Translations under genes and position numbers: made by a program | The notes under the pieces: model-generated | The model's database searches: none | What the model was told of the DNA's origin: nothing | Seen by the model: the letters and a program-made list of their open reading frames with translations, nothing else | Shown here: positions 39,650 through 40,590 of the stretch, one piece after another | How positions within the stretch are numbered: position 1 is the stretch's first letter | Layout of the letters: each line of letters starts with the position of its first letter | DNA from: an uncultured Lachnospiraceae bacterium | GTDB taxonomy: Bacteria > Bacillota > Clostridia > Lachnospirales > Lachnospiraceae | Reading direction: 5' to 3' | DNA: 40,590 nt | Assembly (NCBI GenBank): GCA_910578715.1 | Contig: CAJTRL010000032.1 | Location: forward strand, 1 to 40,590

Positions 39650-40590
39650 TCCTCCGACCGGCCCCCGGATTCCTTCTCAGACAACTTCTGGTATAAGGCA
39701 GACAATTTCTCTATAAACTCTTCCGGGTCTTCTCCGGTTCCCAGATTGTTGTCTTCAAAATATTTTATCCATTTACATTTGGGATACTCCTCCACTAACT
39801 TTGCATAGCACAGATAAAACAGCCCTATCGTTTTGCTTATAATCGTATTGTTCTCTTTTTTCAGAATTCCTTTCGCAAGTCCGACCGCCAAATCTCTTTT
39901 TTGTTCCAACAACCCTTTTGCATCTTTTGCGGTCATAATCTCAAGCCACTGGCAGCGGTTCAGACTATCCTTACTATCCGCTATATCATAATCTATTTCG
40001 ATTCCCGTCATATCCGAAATTTCCTGATTCAGGGAAAGAAAGTCTTTATCCGTGTCGAGCAGAATCTCTAACGATACCGCATCCAGCTTAATATCTTCGT
40101 CCCGTACATCACTTTGCAGTTTCTCAGATACTTCCGATTTATATTTTGAAATCTTCTGCCGAATCTCCTGAAATTCTTTATCCGCTATTTCCAGCAATCC
40201 GGCCAGTCTTGAAAAATCGCGGACAATTTCCGACGGTACTTCAACATTGCTCTTATACCCCATGTCATGCTCCATCTCCGCCCAGGAATGCTGCAAAATA
40301 GAACGAATCTGTACTTCTATTTTCAGTTCTCCCAGATTTTCATATTCAGGCAGCGCCGCTCTCCTGTCATCGAGACTAATGACATAGTGCAGGGAAAGAT
40401 AACCAAACACCTTCGGCTCAAGTGTCTTTCTCTTATCGATGCTGTTTTCTTTGTCCACCTTGAATTCCCGTTCAATAAGCGCCGCAACCCGGTCTACATC
40501 GTCGGCATAATAAGTGATAATACGGACCCCTCCGATATCCGTGATGTCAGACAATGTTTTATATTTATCTCCCTTTTTACGAATTTTCTC
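39646..40590 (-). CDS. RelA/SpoT-domain (p)ppGpp synthetase-like protein, 5' end outside window
   Basis: At least 314 residues; the frame stays open to the window edge. The first visible residues (EKIRKKGDKYKTLSDITDI) are the middle of the synthetase domain, so the apparent TTG start at 40554 is not real. Key blocks: DITDIGGVRIITYYADDVDRV, DKRKTLEPKVFGYLSLHYVI, and the catalytic-Glu region LKIEVQIRSILQHSWAEMEHDMGYKS. A coiled-coil region and a C-terminal helical domain of unknown role follow. There is no TGS or ACT domain, so it is a small alarmone synthetase-like protein with a C-terminal extension. It is translationally coupled to the MATE exporter downstream. Confidence 0.92.
   Translation of the reverse strand, partial: EKIRKKGDKYKTLSDITDIGGVRIITYYADDVDRVAALIEREFKVDKENSIDKRKTLEPKVFGYLSLHYVISLDDRRAALPEYENLGELKIEVQIRSILQHSWAEMEHDMGYKSNVEVPSEIVRDFSRLAGLLEIADKEFQEIRQKISKYKSEVSEKLQSDVRDEDIKLDAVSLEILLDTDKDFLSLNQEISDMTGIEIDYDIADSKDSLNRCQWLEIMTAKDAKGLLEQKRDLAVGLAKGILKKENNTIISKTIGLFYLCYAKLVEEYPKCKWIKYFEDNNLGTGEDPEEFIEKLSALYQKLSEKESGGRSEE

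Noticed and set aside
1..40590. CRISPR arrays, tRNAs, IS elements, phage genes, large repeats
   Set aside because: No regularly spaced repeats, cloverleaf-type genes, transposases, integrases or terminal inverted repeats were noticed on reading both strands. This is a reading by eye, not a computed search.

Overview
The window looks like a chromosomal segment from an anaerobic Firmicute of the Lachnospiraceae type. The basis is the start of a 16S rRNA gene at the left edge, typical sigma-A promoters and strong Shine-Dalgarno sites, two chemoreceptors, c-di-GMP proteins, a bacteriohemerythrin and Clostridia-type protein families. Family assignments come from motif recognition by eye, without a database search. 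Almost all genes lie on the minus strand. I see no IS element, prophage, tRNA or CRISPR array.

Left part (1-8.5 kb): the 5' end of 16S rRNA (minus) with a leader and two tandem promoters. Next comes a four-gene operon (response regulator, small bridging ORF, histidine kinase, lipoprotein), then a small membrane protein, an SH3/membrane two-gene operon and a 4-helix-bundle chemoreceptor.

Envelope island (8.5-21.9 kb): a TauE-like permease, peptidase T and an MBL-fold enzyme lie downstream of a glycopeptide-resistance-like cluster. In transcription order the cluster is vanR, vanS, vanW, a VanG-type D-Ala-D-X ligase, a hexapeptide acyltransferase and a free-standing racemase of the alanine/serine type. 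No VanX, VanY or VanXY is present in it. The racemase lacks VanT's membrane domain but has Asn where ordinary alanine racemases have the specificity Tyr. A short operator-like repeat set and a leader hairpin precede vanW. Behind it lie an ECF sigma/RsiV-like anti-sigma pair with an ECF-type promoter, a hemerythrin-CheX-REC fusion and a PBP-type D,D-carboxypeptidase. Together these look like a cell-wall stress and precursor-remodelling neighbourhood.

Middle part (21.9-31 kb): a NimA-like flavoprotein, a dual-GGDEF membrane protein and a pyroglutamate operon (DUF969, DUF979, pyroglutamyl peptidase, gamma-glutamylcyclotransferase fold). These are followed by a Cache-type chemoreceptor and a large secreted protein of unknown function.

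Right part (31-40.6 kb): an NSS sodium symporter, a flavodoxin-like reductase, a TetR/HD-GYP operon with a probable operator, and a PadR/NapH-like ferredoxin operon. The window ends with YbaK, an acyl-CoA thioesterase, a MATE exporter and a RelA/SpoT-domain protein that runs off the right edge. A 36-bp element recurs at the starts of two unrelated genes 34 kb apart.
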